64,000 nt of DNA from Mesorhizobium sp. L-2-11 (GTDB lineage: Bacteria > Pseudomonadota > Alphaproteobacteria > Rhizobiales > Rhizobiaceae), in NCBI RefSeq assembly GCF_016756595.1, contig NZ_AP023257.1, positions 620,001 to 684,000 of the forward strand, read 5' to 3'. The notes beneath the pieces are model-generated. The model made no database searches. It saw only the letters and a list, made by a program, of their open reading frames with translations, and had not been told where the DNA came from. The position numbers were made by a program, and so were the translations under genes. Shown in pieces: positions 1-10,404 of this stretch. The first letter of the stretch is position 1; each line of letters starts with the position of its first letter.

Positions 1-292
1 CGCGCAAGGTTGCGCGCGTCGTGTCGATAAAGGTCTTATCGACCGGGTCGACGCCGGGCGGCAGGCCCTCCTCAAAATCACGAATGACGGTACCGGAAAA
101 TCCGGTCACCGCCATCGAGCCTGGATAGATAATCTGCGTTTCCTGCGCCTGCACGGCACCGCCAAGCCACAGGATGATGGCGAGCGCCAACGTCGGAAAG
201 CCGCCGGTTGCCAGGAATCTATTGGTTAACTGCATCGCACGGCGCAAACGGCCAGCACGAGAGCGCACGAACGCGCCGTGGTCGCATGACAT
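1..292 (-). CDS. Secreted protein of unknown function, N-terminal part only
   Basis: An open minus-strand frame enters from the window edge and can be read for about 97 codons. The start at 292 is preferred because a GGGGGAG stretch lies just upstream of it; an internal ATG at 235 has no Shine-Dalgarno sequence. The N-terminus carries several arginines, then a hydrophobic stretch (LALAIILWLGG) and an AVQAQE sequence that looks like a signal-peptidase I site. The mature part begins ETQIIYPGSMAVTGFSG and shows no motif I recognise. Export is inferred from the signal peptide. The gene is divergent from dnaK and shares the 500-bp gap with it. The C-terminus lies outside the window, so no function can be assigned. 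Confidence 0.6.
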   Translation of the reverse strand, partial: MSCDHGAFVRSRAGRLRRAMQLTNRFLATGGFPTLALAIILWLGGAVQAQETQIIYPGSMAVTGFSGTVIRDFEEGLPPGVDPVDKTFIDTTRATLR

Positions 293-794
293 GGAGCTCC
301 CCCAGCGGGCGACGGGAGAAACATCCGGCGTTTCCGCGCGAGTCAGGGCAAGGCGCGACGTTCCGGCACGTTTTTCCCTGATCGAATTGTCTGCTTTCCT
401 CGTATTCACGATATGCCGGCTCTCAGGCAGGGTCAACGGAACCAGCGGAACGCCCGGCATGGCGAACCCACCCCGAAAGCGGTGGTCGAACTGAGTCTGG
501 ATTTCCAGTCATGGCCTTTCCTTTCCAGGGCCGCACGACGCGGCGCATCTGGTGTCAGTCGCGAACCGACGCGGAAAGGTTCATGGGCCCGGAGGACCCT
601 GGCCGGCCCGAGAAAAGGATGTGTTGGATGCCTTGCGCAGAATGCTTGCGCGCCGCGTAGCCTGTTCTTATATACGCGCCAAGCCGTTCGGCGCCGAAAT
701 GCCGGTTGCCGAAGCGGAATTTCTTGTGAACAGGGGCTTTCATCGGAACGCCTGTAGGGGTCCTGAGAGCCTGCTTAGCGGAGAGATTAGAAAA
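293..794. other. Divergent intergenic region upstream of dnaK
   Basis: About 500 bp separate the start of the secreted-protein gene from dnaK. The only clear signal is the sigma-32-like promoter at 645-673. A plus-strand frame stays open from 552 into dnaK, but the homology-defined DnaK start at 795 makes the upstream part untranslated leader. I see no other gene or repeat here. Confidence 0.6.
645..673 (+). promoter_or_regulatory. Heat-shock (sigma-32 type) promoter of dnaK
   Basis: A CTTG box at 645-648 is followed after 18 bases by CTTATAT at 667-673. This fits the alphaproteobacterial RpoH promoter pattern (CTTG, 17-18 bases, CYTATNT). It leaves a leader of roughly 110 bases before the dnaK start. 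Heat induction of dnaK through RpoH is established in this group; use of this exact site is inferred from the match. Confidence 0.75.
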
Positions 795-2711
<1,917 letters not shown>

Positions 2712-2732
2712 GCGGCCTGACGGCAGGGTTAG

Positions 2733-2836
2733 GCGCATGACCCCGAAATCGGAATCGATTTCCGGAAAGGATCATGCGCATAAATCAAAGTGCTATAGCG
2801 TCGTTTGCGTGTCCAACGAGATGTGCGGCGCTGTAG
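2733..2836. repeat. RIME1-like two-palindrome element, copy 1
   Basis: About 104 bases with two adjacent palindromes. The first is bounded by GCGCATGA and TCATGCGC; the second is bounded by CTATAGCG and GCGCTGTAG. Closely similar copies lie at 17604-17707 and 43302-43407. This copy is the most diverged, particularly in the inner stem of the second palindrome. Length and structure agree with the rhizobial intergenic mosaic element RIME1 as I remember it; the family name is an inference. Confidence 0.75.
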
Positions 2837-2837
2837 T

Positions 2838-2865
2838 AAAGCCCGGCGTAAAGCCGGGCTTTTTT
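2838..2865 (+). terminator. Rho-independent terminator after dnaK
   Basis: A perfect stem AAAGCCCGGC / GCCGGGCTTT with loop GTAAA ends in six T residues. It lies directly after the RIME1-like repeat, about 130 bases past the dnaK stop and 160 bases before dnaJ. It should end or attenuate the dnaK transcript. Confidence 0.85.
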
Positions 2866-3022
2866 GCAACTCTGGCCGAAAAAGTGCGCGCCTGATCGAA
2901 AAAGTGAGGGCAAGCCCGTGTCAACACTGGCATCCCGGCTCCATCGCACCTAAATCGGAACAGCGTGCCGGCGAACGACGCAAAATGCTTCAAGACGTTG
3001 AATATCCGGACTGCGGGAAAAG

Positions 3023-4153
3023 ATGAAAGCTGATTTCTACGAAACGCTGGGCGTGCAAAAGGGGGCCGACGAGAAGGAGCTCAAGAGCGCTTTCCGCAAG
3101 CTGGCCATGCAGTTCCACCCCGATCGCAACCCTGGCGATCATGCCTGCGAGCACAAGTTCAAGGAAATCAACGAAGCCTACGAGACGTTGAAGGACCCGC
3201 AGAAGCGCGCGGCCTACGACCGTTTCGGCCACGCCGCCTTCGAACAGGGCGGTATGAACGGCGGCGCACACGGCTTCGGCGCCGGCGGTTTCGCCGACAT
3301 TTTCGAGGATATTTTCGGCGACATGATGGGCGGGCGCCAGCGCCGCTCGTCAGGCGGACGCGAGCGCGGCGCCGACCTGCGCTACAATATGGAAATTACG
3401 CTGGAGGAGGCGTTTACCGGCAAGACGGCGCAGATCCACGTGCCGGCCTCGATCTCCTGCATGGAATGCTCCGGCAGCGGCGCCAAGCCCGGTACCCAGC
3501 CCGTCACCTGCTCGATGTGCAACGGCCACGGCAAGGTGCGCGCCACGCAAGGCTTCTTCTCGATCGAGCGCACCTGCCCGCAATGCCAGGGACGTGGCCA
3601 GACCATCAAGGAGCCGTGCCCGAAATGCGCCGGCCAGGGCCGCGTCACCGAGGAGCGCTCGCTGTCGGTCAACATCCCGGCCGGCATCGAGGACGGCACC
3701 CGCATCCGCCTTGCCAATGAGGGCGAAGCCGGCCTGCGCGGCGGCCCGTCGGGAGATCTTTATATTTTCCTGGCGGTCAAGCCGCACGAATTCTTCCAGC
3801 GCGACGGCGCCGATCTCTACTGCAAGGTGCCGATCTCAATGACGACGGCTGCCCTTGGCGGTTCTTTCGAGGTGACGACGCTGGATGGCACCCAGACGAA
3901 GGTCAAGGTGCCGGAAGGCACCCAGAACGGCCGCCAGTTCCGCCTCAAGGGCAAGGGCATGCCGGTGCTGCGCCAGCACAATGTCGGCGATCTCTACATC
4001 CAGACCGCGGTCGAGACGCCGCAGAACCTGTCCCGCCGCCAGCGCGAGCTGCTGGAGGAGTTCGAGCAGCTTTCCTCGAAGGATAATTCGCCGCAGTCGA
4101 GCGGCTTCTTCGCCCGGATGAAAGACTTCTTCGAGACCTTCGGCGAGCGCTGA
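3023..4153 (+). CDS. dnaJ: Chaperone protein DnaJ (Hsp40)
   Basis: Co-chaperone that delivers substrates to DnaK and stimulates its ATPase. The 376-aa product has the full type I layout. The J domain occupies residues 1-70 with HPD at 32-34. A Gly/Phe-rich linker ([15 protein letters not shown]) follows. Four zinc-binding repeats ([32 protein letters not shown]) lie at about 145-206, and the C-terminal substrate-binding domains follow. The gene lies downstream of dnaK and of the terminator at 2838-2865, so it may have its own promoter in the remaining 160 bases, although I found no convincing one. A phospholipid methyltransferase gene follows in the same direction. Confidence 0.97.
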   Translation: MKADFYETLGVQKGADEKELKSAFRKLAMQFHPDRNPGDHACEHKFKEINEAYETLKDPQKRAAYDRFGHAAFEQGGMNGGAHGFGAGGFADIFEDIFGDMMGGRQRRSSGGRERGADLRYNMEITLEEAFTGKTAQIHVPASISCMECSGSGAKPGTQPVTCSMCNGHGKVRATQGFFSIERTCPQCQGRGQTIKEPCPKCAGQGRVTEERSLSVNIPAGIEDGTRIRLANEGEAGLRGGPSGDLYIFLAVKPHEFFQRDGADLYCKVPISMTTAALGGSFEVTTLDGTQTKVKVPEGTQNGRQFRLKGKGMPVLRQHNVGDLYIQTAVETPQNLSRRQRELLEEFEQLSSKDNSPQSSGFFARMKDFFETFGER

Positions 4154-4297
4154 TGGCGACTGTCGCCGATCGGGTGTAGGATATAAGCGAGCGGAAGCTC
4201 CCCTAGCGTCATCAACACCTTATACCGGCGTCCGCCTTGCCTTGAAGCCCGTAGCTGCTAAGTAGCCACTCTCGGGGGACCGTTCAGGAGAACTTGC

Positions 4298-4903
4298 ATG
4301 GCACATGGTCCCGGACTGCGAAAGACGCTGGCAGAGAAGTTCGACGATGAACTGAAGTTCTTCAAGGGCTGGATCGATAAGCCGAAGGCAGTCGGTTCAA
4401 TCGTACCGACCAGTTCCATCACGGCCCGCAAGATGGCCTCCGTCGTCAACCCGATGTCGGGCCTGCCGGTGCTCGAAGTCGGGCCCGGCACCGGGGTCAT
4501 TACCCGAGCCATCCTCGCCCAGGGCGTGAAGCCTGAAAATCTCTACGCAGTCGAATACTCCCCCGATTTCGTGCGCCATCTGCGCCAGCTCTATCCCGGC
4601 GTCAACGTCATCGAGGGCGATGCCTTCAATCTCGATGCGACGCTCGGCGATGAGAGCGGCCTGACCTTCGATTCGGTCATCTCCGGCGTGCCATTGCTCA
4701 ATTTCCCGGTCGAACAGCGCGTCGCCTACGTCGAAAGCCTTCTCGACTGCATCCCGACAGGCCGCCCGGTCGTGCAGTTGACCTACGGCCCGCTGTCGCC
4801 GATCCCGCCCGGCCGCGGCGACTACACGGTCGAGCATTTCCATTTCGTCATCCGCAACATCCCGCCAACGCAGCTGTGGATCTATCGGCGCGGAGCGCAG
4901 TAG
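4298..4903 (+). CDS. pmtA: PmtA-type phosphatidylethanolamine N-methyltransferase
   Basis: A 201-aa soluble class I S-adenosylmethionine methyltransferase. Motif I is VLEVGPGTGVITRAIL, with VGPGTG at residues 61-66. The N-terminus (FFKGWIDKPKAVGSIVPTS) is typical of the Sinorhizobium PmtA family, which methylates phosphatidylethanolamine stepwise to phosphatidylcholine at the membrane surface. Start 4298 is supported by AGGAGA eight bases upstream. As I recall, a pmtA gene close to dnaJ is also seen in other rhizobia, which supports the call. No membrane segments are visible, as expected for this family and unlike the integral membrane PEMT type. Confidence 0.88.
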   Translation: MAHGPGLRKTLAEKFDDELKFFKGWIDKPKAVGSIVPTSSITARKMASVVNPMSGLPVLEVGPGTGVITRAILAQGVKPENLYAVEYSPDFVRHLRQLYPGVNVIEGDAFNLDATLGDESGLTFDSVISGVPLLNFPVEQRVAYVESLLDCIPTGRPVVQLTYGPLSPIPPGRGDYTVEHFHFVIRNIPPTQLWIYRRGAQ

Positions 4904-4955
4904 GGTGTGCCGATATTCAGGTGAAGCCGGCCTGACCTGAATCTCATCACACCCT
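4902..4955. terminator. Two-tier hairpin after pmtA, possible terminator
   Basis: The outer arms AGGGTGTG / CACACCCT enclose inner arms ATTCAGGT / ACCTGAAT. The structure begins at the pmtA stop codon. There is no T-run, so it may protect the mRNA 3' end rather than terminate transcription. Confidence 0.4.
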
Positions 4956-5048
4956 TCACGCATGTGCCCCCAATTCCCTTTTCGATTTTTGGCCGGTGCG
5001 TTGATTTAACCGATCCTTGGCTGTACCTGTCCGGGAACAAGGGGGCCG

Positions 5049-5645
5049 ATGGCAGTGATCCCGAAAATTCTCGTCTTCGCCGGTTCGATTCGCTCTGGCG
5101 CCTACAGCGGCAGGACCGCCGATGTGGCGCGGAAGGAACTCGCCATGCAGGGCGCCGAGGTGACCCGCATCTCGCTTGCCGACTATCCGCTGCCGATCCT
5201 CGACGAGGATCTGGAAAAGGAGAAAGGCATTCCCGAGAACGCCATCAGGCTTGCCCGGCTAATCGCGGCCCATGACGGGCTGCTGATCGCGACGCCCGAA
5301 TATAACGGCTCGATCCCGCCGCTGCTCAAGAATAGCATCGATTGGGTGAGCCGGGTGCGCAAGGATGACGGGCGGTCGTTCAGGCCGTTCACCGGCAAGC
5401 CCGCCGGCCTTTGTTCGTCTTCCAAAGGACATTTCGCCGGGGTACGCTGCATCAACCATCTGCGCGCCGTGCTGGTGCGCTGCCAGATGGAGGTGGTGAC
5501 GCCGGAGTGTTCTGTCCCGGAGGGCGGCAACGCCTTCGACGAGGACGGGAATTTCAGGGACGAGCGACTGCACAGATCGATGGAGCACCTATGCCGCACG
5601 CTGATCGAAACCTCGCGCCTGCTGTCGACGCGGATCGAGGCGTGA
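5049..5645 (+). CDS. NADPH-dependent FMN reductase / quinone reductase family protein
   Basis: A 198-aa flavodoxin-fold protein. The N-terminal strand and phosphate loop read [14 protein letters not shown] (residues 7-20), and the flavin-contact motif is [18 protein letters not shown] (82-99). Members of this family (ChrR, azoreductase or quinone reductase like) pass electrons from NAD(P)H through FMN to quinones, metals or azo compounds in the cytoplasm; the substrate here is unknown. The start has AAGGGGG just upstream. Its stop lies 20 bases before the pyrF ATG, and a GTG of the pyrF frame overlaps it, so the two genes are probably co-transcribed. Confidence 0.85.
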   Translation: MAVIPKILVFAGSIRSGAYSGRTADVARKELAMQGAEVTRISLADYPLPILDEDLEKEKGIPENAIRLARLIAAHDGLLIATPEYNGSIPPLLKNSIDWVSRVRKDDGRSFRPFTGKPAGLCSSSKGHFAGVRCINHLRAVLVRCQMEVVTPECSVPEGGNAFDEDGNFRDERLHRSMEHLCRTLIETSRLLSTRIEA

Positions 5646-5665
5646 TCCAGGAGCGCGCCAGCACC

Positions 5666-6349
5666 ATGCAAGACAGGCTGATCGTCGGCCTCGACGTGCC
5701 GACGCTGAAGGATGCCGAGAAGGTGGTGCGCGAACTCGATGGGGTCGTCTCCTTCTACAAGATCGGCTATCAGCTCGCCTTCGCCGGCGGCCTCGACTTC
5801 GCCCGCGAGCTCGCCAGCGGCGGCACCAGGATCTTCCTCGACATGAAGCTGCTCGACATCGACAACACGGTGGCCAAGGGCGTCGAGGCCATTGCCAGGA
5901 TGGGCATGACCATGCTGACGCTGCACGCCTATCCGAAGGCGATGAAGGCAGCGGTCGAGGCCGCCAGGGGCAGCGATCTCTGCCTGCTTGGCGTCACCGT
6001 GCTGACCTCGATGGACGAGCAGGACGTGATCGACGCCGGCTATGAGCATGACCCGCATACGCTGGTGCTGAGGCGCTCCGAACAGGCGCTGCATGCTGGC
6101 ATGGGCGGCATCGTCTGTTCGGCCGAGGAAGCGGAAGCGGTGCGCCGGATCGTCGGCCCCAACATGGCGGTCGTCACGCCGGGGATACGGCCCAAGGGCA
6201 GCGACCATGGCGACCAGAAACGCGTGGTCACGCCGGCGCAGGCGATCCGCAACGGCTCCAGCCATCTCGTCGTCGGCCGGCCGATCGTCGGCGCCACCGA
6301 CAGGCGGGCCATCGCGGAAGCCATCCTTGACGAAATGCGCTCGGCCTAA
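5666..6349 (+). CDS. pyrF: Orotidine 5'-phosphate decarboxylase
   Basis: Last step of de novo UMP synthesis: decarboxylation of OMP. The 227-aa product has the expected length and active-site motifs: LIVGLDVP near the N-terminus, the lysine of YKIGYQL, and the [10 protein letters not shown] block with the D-x-K-x-x-D catalytic tetrad at residues 59-66. The phosphate-binding end reads TPGIRP and GRPI. The ATG at 5666 begins [10 protein letters not shown] as in relatives and has AGGAG upstream. An in-frame GTG at 5642 overlaps the preceding stop and would add eight residues, which I consider less likely. A DUF1330 gene follows 17 bases downstream. Confidence 0.95.
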   Translation: MQDRLIVGLDVPTLKDAEKVVRELDGVVSFYKIGYQLAFAGGLDFARELASGGTRIFLDMKLLDIDNTVAKGVEAIARMGMTMLTLHAYPKAMKAAVEAARGSDLCLLGVTVLTSMDEQDVIDAGYEHDPHTLVLRRSEQALHAGMGGIVCSAEEAEAVRRIVGPNMAVVTPGIRPKGSDHGDQKRVVTPAQAIRNGSSHLVVGRPIVGATDRRAIAEAILDEMRSA

Positions 6350-6366
6350 CAATTCGGAGAAGACGC

Positions 6367-6654
6367 ATGCCCAAGGGATACTGGATCGCCCGCGTCGATG
6401 TGCGTGATGCGGAAGGTTACAAGGACTATGTCACTGCCGCCAAACCGGCTTTCGATCGTTTCGGCGCCGTTTTCCTGGCACGAGGCGGTGCGCATGAAAA
6501 AGCAGAAGGGCCGGGCCGCGACCGCAACGTGCTCATCGAATTTCCGTCATTGGCTGCGGCGCATGATTGCTATCACTCGCCGGAGTATCAGCGGGCGGTC
6601 GCGATCCGCCAGAAGGTAGCCGACGGCGAGATCGTGCTGGTCGAGGGGCTTTAG
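6367..6654 (+). CDS. DUF1330 family protein
   Basis: A 95-aa single-domain protein (MPKGYWIARVDVRD...) of the DUF1330 family, which has a dimeric alpha-beta barrel fold. Typical family features are the YWIARVDV first strand, FLARGG in the middle, VLIEFPS and the C-terminal YHSPEYQ...R segment. Biochemical function is unknown for most members. A GGAGA lies upstream of the ATG. It follows pyrF by 17 bases, so it is likely the last gene of that transcript; the operon downstream is convergent. Confidence 0.85.
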   Translation: MPKGYWIARVDVRDAEGYKDYVTAAKPAFDRFGAVFLARGGAHEKAEGPGRDRNVLIEFPSLAAAHDCYHSPEYQRAVAIRQKVADGEIVLVEGL

Positions 6655-6722
6655 CTCAGCGGCAACCGCCGTGGCGTGCGTGGCCTTATCGCAAACGTCG
6701 CTAACTTGCCCCGCTGCGTCGG

Positions 6723-7076
6723 TCAGACCGCATGCAGGATATAAAGCTTGCGCGTTTTCTCGTGGATGGTCCATTCGCCCTCCCAGCCAAGCGGCAGGAC
6801 GAGCAATTCGCCGGGTCCGACATCTTTGGCTGCGCCACCAGGACCGTGCAGCGTCACGCGGCCGGACACGATGTGACAAATCTCGGAATTCCTGTCGCGG
6901 CGCGCGGTGAACCGGCCTCGCGAACATTCCCAGACACCAACTTCGATCTTGCCATCCTGCGAAGTCCAAAGCGTGTTGGCTGCTTCCAGCTGATCGCCCT
7001 CCAGCGAGGTGGGTTTCGGCTGGGGCTCACCGAGGTCGATATGCGCCAGGTGGGCGAAGGTCTTGAAGTCGATCAT
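6723..7076 (-). CDS. Small cupin protein of the amine catabolism operon
   Basis: A 117-aa single cupin domain. The two motifs are recognisable around TARRDRNSEICHIVSGRVTL and GPGELLVLPLGWEGEWTIHE. It resembles the cupin_3 / EutQ-like proteins often found beside amine or ureide catabolic genes. It is the last gene of a minus-strand operon that also holds a Pot-type ABC transporter and an FAD oxidase, 25 bases after the oxidase stop. A role in metabolite handling or isomerisation is inference from context; many such cupins have no known activity. GAGG lies eight bases before the ATG. Confidence 0.75.
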   Translation of the reverse strand: MIDFKTFAHLAHIDLGEPQPKPTSLEGDQLEAANTLWTSQDGKIEVGVWECSRGRFTARRDRNSEICHIVSGRVTLHGPGGAAKDVGPGELLVLPLGWEGEWTIHEKTRKLYILHAV

Positions 7077-7101
7077 TGCTAAATCCTCGAAGTGATGCGG
7101 G

Positions 7102-8487
7102 TCAGTGTCCGGTGATGCGATCGGCCAGGGCGGCGAGCCGCGACGTGCGCGGCAGCCCCTTTGCTTCCCGCTCGTCGGCAATTCGATAGAGCTGATACAT
7201 CGAATGGACGCCAAGCCAGCGCAGCGGCTCTGGCTCCCACTTGCGCACGGTTCGATTGACCCAGGGAAGCCGCGTCAGCTCGGTGTCGTTGCCCAGCAGC
7301 AGATCGCGCAGCGTGCGCCCCGAGAGATTCGAGGTGGAAACGCCGAGGCCGACATAACCGCCTGCCCAGCCTATTCCGGTCTGCCTGTCAAAGCCCACCG
7401 TCGTGCACCAGTCGCGCGGCACGCCCAGCGTTCCACACCACGCGTGGTCGAGCATGAGCCCCTTGCTCTGCGGCAGAAGCGTCGTCAGGATTTTATGCAG
7501 CTTGTCGATCGTCGCCTGCTGGGTGACGCCTCGAACATCGGTCTTCGAGCCGAACCGATAGGGCACCCCGCGTCCGCCCATGGCGATGCGTCCTTCCCGG
7601 GTGCGCTGGGCGTAGCAGTAGGTGTGCGCGGCGTCGCCAAGCACCTCGTAACCATCCCAGCCGATTTCGCCCCATAACTTGTCGGACAACGGCTCGGTGA
7701 CCACGATGGCGCTGTTGAGCGCCAACCAAAGTCTCTCGTGGCCGGCAATTCCCGCGGTAAAACCCTCGGTCGCCCGTACGATCTTTTCGGCCCGCACCAC
7801 GCCCCGGCTGGTTGCGACCTTGCCCTTCTCGATCGACAGCACGGTGGTCTGTTCGTAGATCGGGACGCCGAGCCGCTCCACTGCCCTGGCGAGCCCCTGC
7901 ACCAGCTTTGCGGGCTGAACCCGTGCTACTTTCCTGATGACGAAGGCGCCGCGCGCGTTGTGTACCGCTATGCGCTGGCGCATCTCCGTAGCGTCGATAT
8001 ACCCCACCCGTTCGTCGGTCAGTTCCCAGGATCTGGCATGGGCATACATCGCCTTGGCGCGCTGCTCCTGCGCCTCGTTGGTTGCGACCAGCAGTTCGTC
8101 GGTACGGCGAATGTCGGCGTCGATGCCTTCGGTTTCCGCAACCGATATGACCTCGTTCACCGTGCCCGTCATTGCCGCCTGCATGGCAATGACTCCAGCG
8201 CGCGAAGTTGCCTTCTCATATTTCTCGCGTGACCATGAGAACCCGCCGGACAGCCAGCCGCCATTGCGCCCCGAAGCACCGAAGCCGGCGAACTCCTTCT
8301 CGACGATGACAATGTTGAGGTGAGGGGCTGCCTGCTTCAGGTAATAGGCGGTCCAAAGGCCGGTGTAGCCGGCCCCGACGATGCAGACGTCGGCCACGAT
8401 ATCGCCCTGCAGCGGCGGCCGATAGCCGGGCACGCCGCCGATGTCGGCATACCAGAATGAAACGTCGCCGTTCTTCTTCACGTCCAT
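7102..8487 (-). CDS. FAD-dependent amine oxidase (gamma-glutamylputrescine oxidase-like)
   Basis: A 461-aa DAO-family flavoprotein. The N-terminal Rossmann motif reads VCIVGAGYTGLWTAYYL (about residues 33-49), followed by an acidic VIVEKE and the GASGRNGG segment shared by PuuB/OrdL-type oxidases. The late GWAGGYVGLGVSTSNLSGR stretch is the second FAD-contact region. Family members oxidise gamma-glutamylputrescine, sarcosine or similar secondary amines with release of peroxide. Position between a PotABC-like transporter and a cupin, under a PuuR-like regulator, favours a polyamine or amine substrate, but the exact substrate is not readable. The start at 8487 lies 20 bases after the ATPase stop. 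Confidence 0.82.
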   Translation of the reverse strand: MDVKKNGDVSFWYADIGGVPGYRPPLQGDIVADVCIVGAGYTGLWTAYYLKQAAPHLNIVIVEKEFAGFGASGRNGGWLSGGFSWSREKYEKATSRAGVIAMQAAMTGTVNEVISVAETEGIDADIRRTDELLVATNEAQEQRAKAMYAHARSWELTDERVGYIDATEMRQRIAVHNARGAFVIRKVARVQPAKLVQGLARAVERLGVPIYEQTTVLSIEKGKVATSRGVVRAEKIVRATEGFTAGIAGHERLWLALNSAIVVTEPLSDKLWGEIGWDGYEVLGDAAHTYCYAQRTREGRIAMGGRGVPYRFGSKTDVRGVTQQATIDKLHKILTTLLPQSKGLMLDHAWCGTLGVPRDWCTTVGFDRQTGIGWAGGYVGLGVSTSNLSGRTLRDLLLGNDTELTRLPWVNRTVRKWEPEPLRWLGVHSMYQLYRIADEREAKGLPRTSRLAALADRITGH

Positions 8488-8507
8488 TGTCGCGATTTTC
8501 CCAGGAT

Positions 8508-9617
8508 TCAGGTCAGCGTGAAATCGGCATTCTCGTCGTCGGCCAGCAGCTTCACATCGCTGCCCGCGAATACGAGGTCGACCTCGTCGCCGATGGCGAA
8601 GGTCTCGGCGTCCAGCGTCGAGCGCACGATCGCCTTCGAGGTGTCGGCCAGCACGACCTCGTATTTGGAGCCAGATCCGAGGTAGATGGCCTCGCCGATG
8701 CGCCCGGGCAGGGTGTTTCGATCTTGTCCGCCCTTTCCCCGCCTGGCGAGGCTCAGCTTTTCCGGCCGCAGCAGCATCACCGGCTTGGCGCCGTTGGTAA
8801 GGCGTTTGGCGGCCGCCACTTTCCGTCCGGCTACGTCGATGGCGGTTTCGTTGCCGGAGGTGGAGGCTGTGCCACGCAGTATCGTCGAGTCGCCGACGAA
8901 CTTTCCGACGAACAACGTCTCGGGCTCGTCGTAGAGTTGGCGACCGCTGCCGATCTGCTCGATGCGTCCCTGGTTGAACACGGCAATGCGGTCCGAGAGG
9001 ACCAGCGCCTCCTCCTGATCGTGCGTGACGTAGACGAAGGTGGTGCCCAATTCCCTGTGGATCCGTTTGATCTCGAGCTGCAGCCATTCACGCAGCTTCT
9101 TGTCGAGTGCGCCGAGCGGCTCGTCCATCAGGAGCAGCGGCGGGTCGAATACGATGGCACGCGCCAGCGCGACGCGCTGCTGCTGCCCGCCGGAGAGCTC
9201 GCTGGGGAAGCGGTGGCCAAAATCGGCCATCTTCACCATCTCCAGCGCCTTGCGCACCCGGGCTGCGCGATCGGGATTGGCGATGCCGCGCAAGGTCAGT
9301 GGATAGGCGGCGTTCCTGCTGACCGTCATGTGCGGGAACAGCGCGTAGTGCTGGAAGACCACGCCGATATTGCGTTTGTGCGCGGGTACGCCGATGACGC
9401 TCTTGCCGCCGACATCAAGCGAACCCGAGCTGACCTCGGTGAAGCCGGCGATGACGTTGAGCGTCGTCGTCTTGCCCGAACCGCTGGGTCCGAGCAGCGT
9501 CATGAACTCCCCCGGCTCGATGCGCAGCGAGACCTTGTCGAGGGCGATGAAGCCACCATAGTGCTTGCTGACGGATTTGAGATCTATGGCTGCGCCGCGG
9601 GTCGATGGTGAGGCCAT
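8508..9617 (-). CDS. Polyamine-type ABC transporter ATP-binding protein
   Basis: A 369-aa PotA-like ATPase. Walker A is GPSGSGKT (residues 43-50), the signature is [11 protein letters not shown], and Walker B is LLLMDEP with D-loop GALDKK and switch YVTHDQEEA. The C-terminal 120 residues form the TOBE regulatory domain. It would energise import by the two permeases immediately upstream; the gap to the PotC-like gene is one base. The family imports spermidine, putrescine and other small organic cations or opines; specificity is set by the binding protein, which is damaged here. Confidence 0.92.
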   Translation of the reverse strand: MASPSTRGAAIDLKSVSKHYGGFIALDKVSLRIEPGEFMTLLGPSGSGKTTTLNVIAGFTEVSSGSLDVGGKSVIGVPAHKRNIGVVFQHYALFPHMTVSRNAAYPLTLRGIANPDRAARVRKALEMVKMADFGHRFPSELSGGQQQRVALARAIVFDPPLLLMDEPLGALDKKLREWLQLEIKRIHRELGTTFVYVTHDQEEALVLSDRIAVFNQGRIEQIGSGRQLYDEPETLFVGKFVGDSTILRGTASTSGNETAIDVAGRKVAAAKRLTNGAKPVMLLRPEKLSLARRGKGGQDRNTLPGRIGEAIYLGSGSKYEVVLADTSKAIVRSTLDAETFAIGDEVDLVFAGSDVKLLADDENADFTLT

Positions 9618-9618
9618 G

Positions 9619-10404
9619 TCAACGTTTTCCCTGTCTCGAACCGATCAGCAGCCCCGCCCCGATCACCAGCGACGTCACGATGAAGAGCAGCGTGCCCACT
9701 GCCGCAACGGTGGGGTCGGCGTCCCGGGTGATGCTCGAGAATATCTGGACCGGCAGTGTCTTCAGATACGGGCTGGTGATGAACAGCGCGACGATGATCT
9801 CGTCGAATGAGGTTACGAAGGCAAACAGCAGCCCCGACAGGATGCCCGGCGCGATCAGCGGCAAGGTCACCGTCCTGAACGCCGTCAGCCGGGTCGCGCC
9901 GAGGCTGGCCGCAGCCGTCTCCAGCCGTTTGTCGAAGACTTCCAGGCTGGCGGAGACCGCGATGATGACGAAAGGAACCGCGAGCATCGTGTGGGCCAGC
10001 ACGAAGCCGGTCATGGTGCCGACCAACCGCGTATCGAGATAGACCGCGTAGATTCCGACGGCGAGCACCACCCCCGGCACGACCATTGGCGTGATCAGCA
10101 GCGCGCGCAGCACGCCGCTGACCCGGCTTTTCATGCGATCGAGGCCGAATGCCGCCAGCGTGCCGATGACGGTGGCGAACACCGCCGTGACGACGGCAAC
10201 CTTGAGCGAGCCGACCAGGCTCGCCGACCATTCGGGGTTGGTGAAAAAGTTCTGGTACCACTGCCAGGAAAAGCCGGATGGCGGAAAGGCCAGCGACTTC
10301 TTGTCGTTGAACGACATCGGCACGACGACGATTGTCGGTGCGACCAGCCAGACCGCGACCAGCAGGCAGTACAGACCGAGCAGGATTCGACCGGGCTGTT
10401 TCAT
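9619..10404 (-). CDS. ABC transporter permease, PotC-like
   Basis: A 261-aa inner-membrane permease with six predicted membrane segments, the first at LLGLYCLLVAVWLVAPTIVVV. The EAA loop is AAASLGATRLTAFRTVTLPLIAPGI, the contact with the ATPase. It pairs with the PotB-like permease upstream; the genes overlap by one base (TGATG), indicating translational coupling. It matches the second permease of spermidine/putrescine-type importers in length and in the PMSFND region after the first segment. Confidence 0.9.
   Translation of the reverse strand: MKQPGRILLGLYCLLVAVWLVAPTIVVVPMSFNDKKSLAFPPSGFSWQWYQNFFTNPEWSASLVGSLKVAVVTAVFATVIGTLAAFGLDRMKSRVSGVLRALLITPMVVPGVVLAVGIYAVYLDTRLVGTMTGFVLAHTMLAVPFVIIAVSASLEVFDKRLETAAASLGATRLTAFRTVTLPLIAPGILSGLLFAFVTSFDEIIVALFITSPYLKTLPVQIFSSITRDADPTVAAVGTLLFIVTSLVIGAGLLIGSRQGKR

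Noticed and set aside
552..794. N-terminal extension of DnaK
   Set aside because: The frame is open, but the extension contains the sigma-32 promoter and does not resemble DnaK; the standard [14 protein letters not shown] start is at 795.
5642..5665. GTG start for pyrF overlapping the preceding stop
   Set aside because: It gives a coupled arrangement, but the added eight residues are not family-like and ATG 5666 has AGGAG upstream.
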